Shown: in pieces, positions 5,178 through 5,922 of the stretch
Numbering within the stretch: the stretch's first letter is position 1
Layout: every line of letters starts with the position of its first letter
Assembly (NCBI GenBank): GCA_945949375.1
Contig: CAMFEN010000074.1
Location: forward strand, 1-5,922
DNA from: an uncultured Bacteroidales bacterium
Lineage (GTDB): Bacteria > Bacteroidota > Bacteroidia > Bacteroidales > Paludibacteraceae
Direction of reading: 5' to 3'
DNA: 5,922 nucleotides
Translations under genes and position numbers: made by a program
The notes under the pieces: generated by a model
The model's input: only the letters and a program-made list of their open reading frames with translations
Database searches by the model: none
Told to the model about the DNA's origin: nothing

Positions 5178-5663
5178 ATGCTTCATTTGCGCAAGTTAGA
5201 ACCCGCAGATCTCCCCTTCCTCTACCAATGGGAGAACGATGCACGTGCATGGGCTGACTCGGATACACACAATCCTTTGTCGCAGCAAGACTTACGCAAT
5301 TATATTGATTCTTCCACGGGCGACATCTATCGAGACGGACAACTGCGCTTAATCATTGACGACGATGGAGAAACATTAGGTTGCATAGACCTTTTCGATT
5401 TTGACCCGCGCAATAGGAAAGCCGCCATCGGATTGTATGTAGCCGACCAAGCGCGCGGAAAGGGAGTAGGGCAGAAAGCGGTGCAATTGTTGGAGGAATA
5501 TGCGTTCCACCATTTGAATCTCCGCTTGCTATATGCGATTATTGCCACTAACAATCTGCCCTGCACTGCCATTTATCGCAATATGAACTATATTCCCGCT
5601 GCTAACCTACCGCATTGGACCTTAGAATCCGATGCTGTAATGTGGTTAAAAGCAGCACCATAA
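5178..5663 (+). CDS. GNAT-family N-acetyltransferase (RimJ/RimL/SpeG-like)
   Basis: GNAT enzymes move an acetyl group from acetyl-CoA to an amine. The 161-residue protein has the usual order: an N-terminal LRKLEPADLPFLYQWEND (4-21) of the RimJ/RimL type, strands LRLIIDDDGETLGCIDLFDF (56-75), strand IGLYVAD (84-90) and the pyrophosphate loop QARGKGVGQKA (91-101) of the Q/RxxGxG/A type. The helix LLEEYAFHHLNL (104-115) and then YAIIATNNLPCTAIYRNMNY (119-138) follow. Y133 is the likely general acid. The normally conserved Gly-Phe after the Tyr helix reads Asn-Tyr here. The substrate cannot be told: amines, ribosomal protein N-termini and sugar amines are all possible. It is followed after 11 bases by a glycosyltransferase, which might hint at a surface-sugar role, but this is weak. 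Confidence 0.9.
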   Translation: MLHLRKLEPADLPFLYQWENDARAWADSDTHNPLSQQDLRNYIDSSTGDIYRDGQLRLIIDDDGETLGCIDLFDFDPRNRKAAIGLYVADQARGKGVGQKAVQLLEEYAFHHLNLRLLYAIIATNNLPCTAIYRNMNYIPAANLPHWTLESDAVMWLKAAP

Positions 5664-5674
5664 TCACTATTCTT

Positions 5675-5922
5675 GTGCTGTGTTCAGTTGTCATATTAAA
5701 TTGGAATGGTGAGGCGATGCTGCGTCGGTATCTGCCTTCGGTGGTGGCATTTACGCCCTCGGAAGAGGCGGAGATAGTGGTGGCTGACAACGGCTCCACG
5801 GATGGTTCAGTGGCGTTGTTGCAAAAAGAGTTTCCCTCTGTCAGGCTTATCTTGCTGGATAAGAACTACGGTTTTGCAGAAGGCTACAACCGCGCGTTGC
5901 AGCAGGTGGAGAGTCGCTTTAC
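5675..5922 (+). CDS. Family 2 glycosyltransferase (N-terminal part, runs off the window)
   Basis: GT2 enzymes transfer a sugar from a nucleotide-sugar donor, commonly in building polysaccharide, O-antigen or glycolipids at the cytoplasmic membrane face. The visible 82 residues show the GT-A fold start: SVVILNWNG (4-12), VVADNGSTDGS (35-45, the nucleotide-binding Asp strand) and LDKNYGFAEGYNRAL (61-75), typical of rhamnosyltransferase-like GT2 proteins. The DxD motif and C-terminus lie beyond 5922. No ATG is available in this frame near the start. GTG 5675 gives MLCSVVILNWNG, which fits the family, 11 bases after the GNAT stop. GTG 5642, overlapping the GNAT gene, would add a hydrophobic SSTIITILVL and is less likely. 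Confidence 0.88.
   Translation, partial: MLCSVVILNWNGEAMLRRYLPSVVAFTPSEEAEIVVADNGSTDGSVALLQKEFPSVRLILLDKNYGFAEGYNRALQQVESRF

Overview
The window looks like chromosomal DNA of a Bacteroidota bacterium, most likely of the order Bacteroidales. The signs are two TAnnTTTG-type -7 promoter elements, A-rich leaders without clear Shine-Dalgarno sites, a RecR of Bacteroidales type, and a small HAD protein that closely resembles the BT0820-like family of Bacteroides. No phage, plasmid, transposase, tRNA, rRNA or CRISPR array is visible. Most genes are housekeeping or conserved genes.

Layout. Positions 1-38 hold the last codons of a rightward gene, followed by a strong intrinsic terminator. About 190 bases of palindromic, GC-rich repeat follow: two REP-like hairpins, a CCCCG/CGGGG hairpin and a four-run G tract. 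A leftward terminator (291-327) then closes a two-gene leftward operon. That operon contains rsmD (16S rRNA guanine-N2 methyltransferase) and, upstream of it, a membrane-anchored pseudopilin-like protein of unknown function. Overlapping divergent promoters lie at about 1710-1757. Rightward from there come an unusual RelA/SpoT homologue, recR (starting with TTG), a four-helix membrane protein, a capless HAD hydrolase, a GNAT acetyltransferase, and the start of a family 2 glycosyltransferase that runs off the window.

How the genes relate. rsmD acts in ribosome maturation, the RelA/SpoT homologue in the stringent response and recR in recombinational repair. The last four genes look like a loosely packed co-directional cluster whose joint role cannot be read from the sequence.

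Most notable points: (1) the RelA/SpoT homologue lacks both the N-terminal HD hydrolase domain and the C-terminal ACT domain, yet keeps an intact-looking synthetase, TGS and Cys-rich region and has its own plausible promoter; (2) a period-7 repeat, AATTCCY, lies directly before the start codons of three separate genes (recR, the HAD gene and the GNAT gene); (3) homopolymer runs sit in the spacers of both divergent promoters. I found no convincing new multi-gene system.
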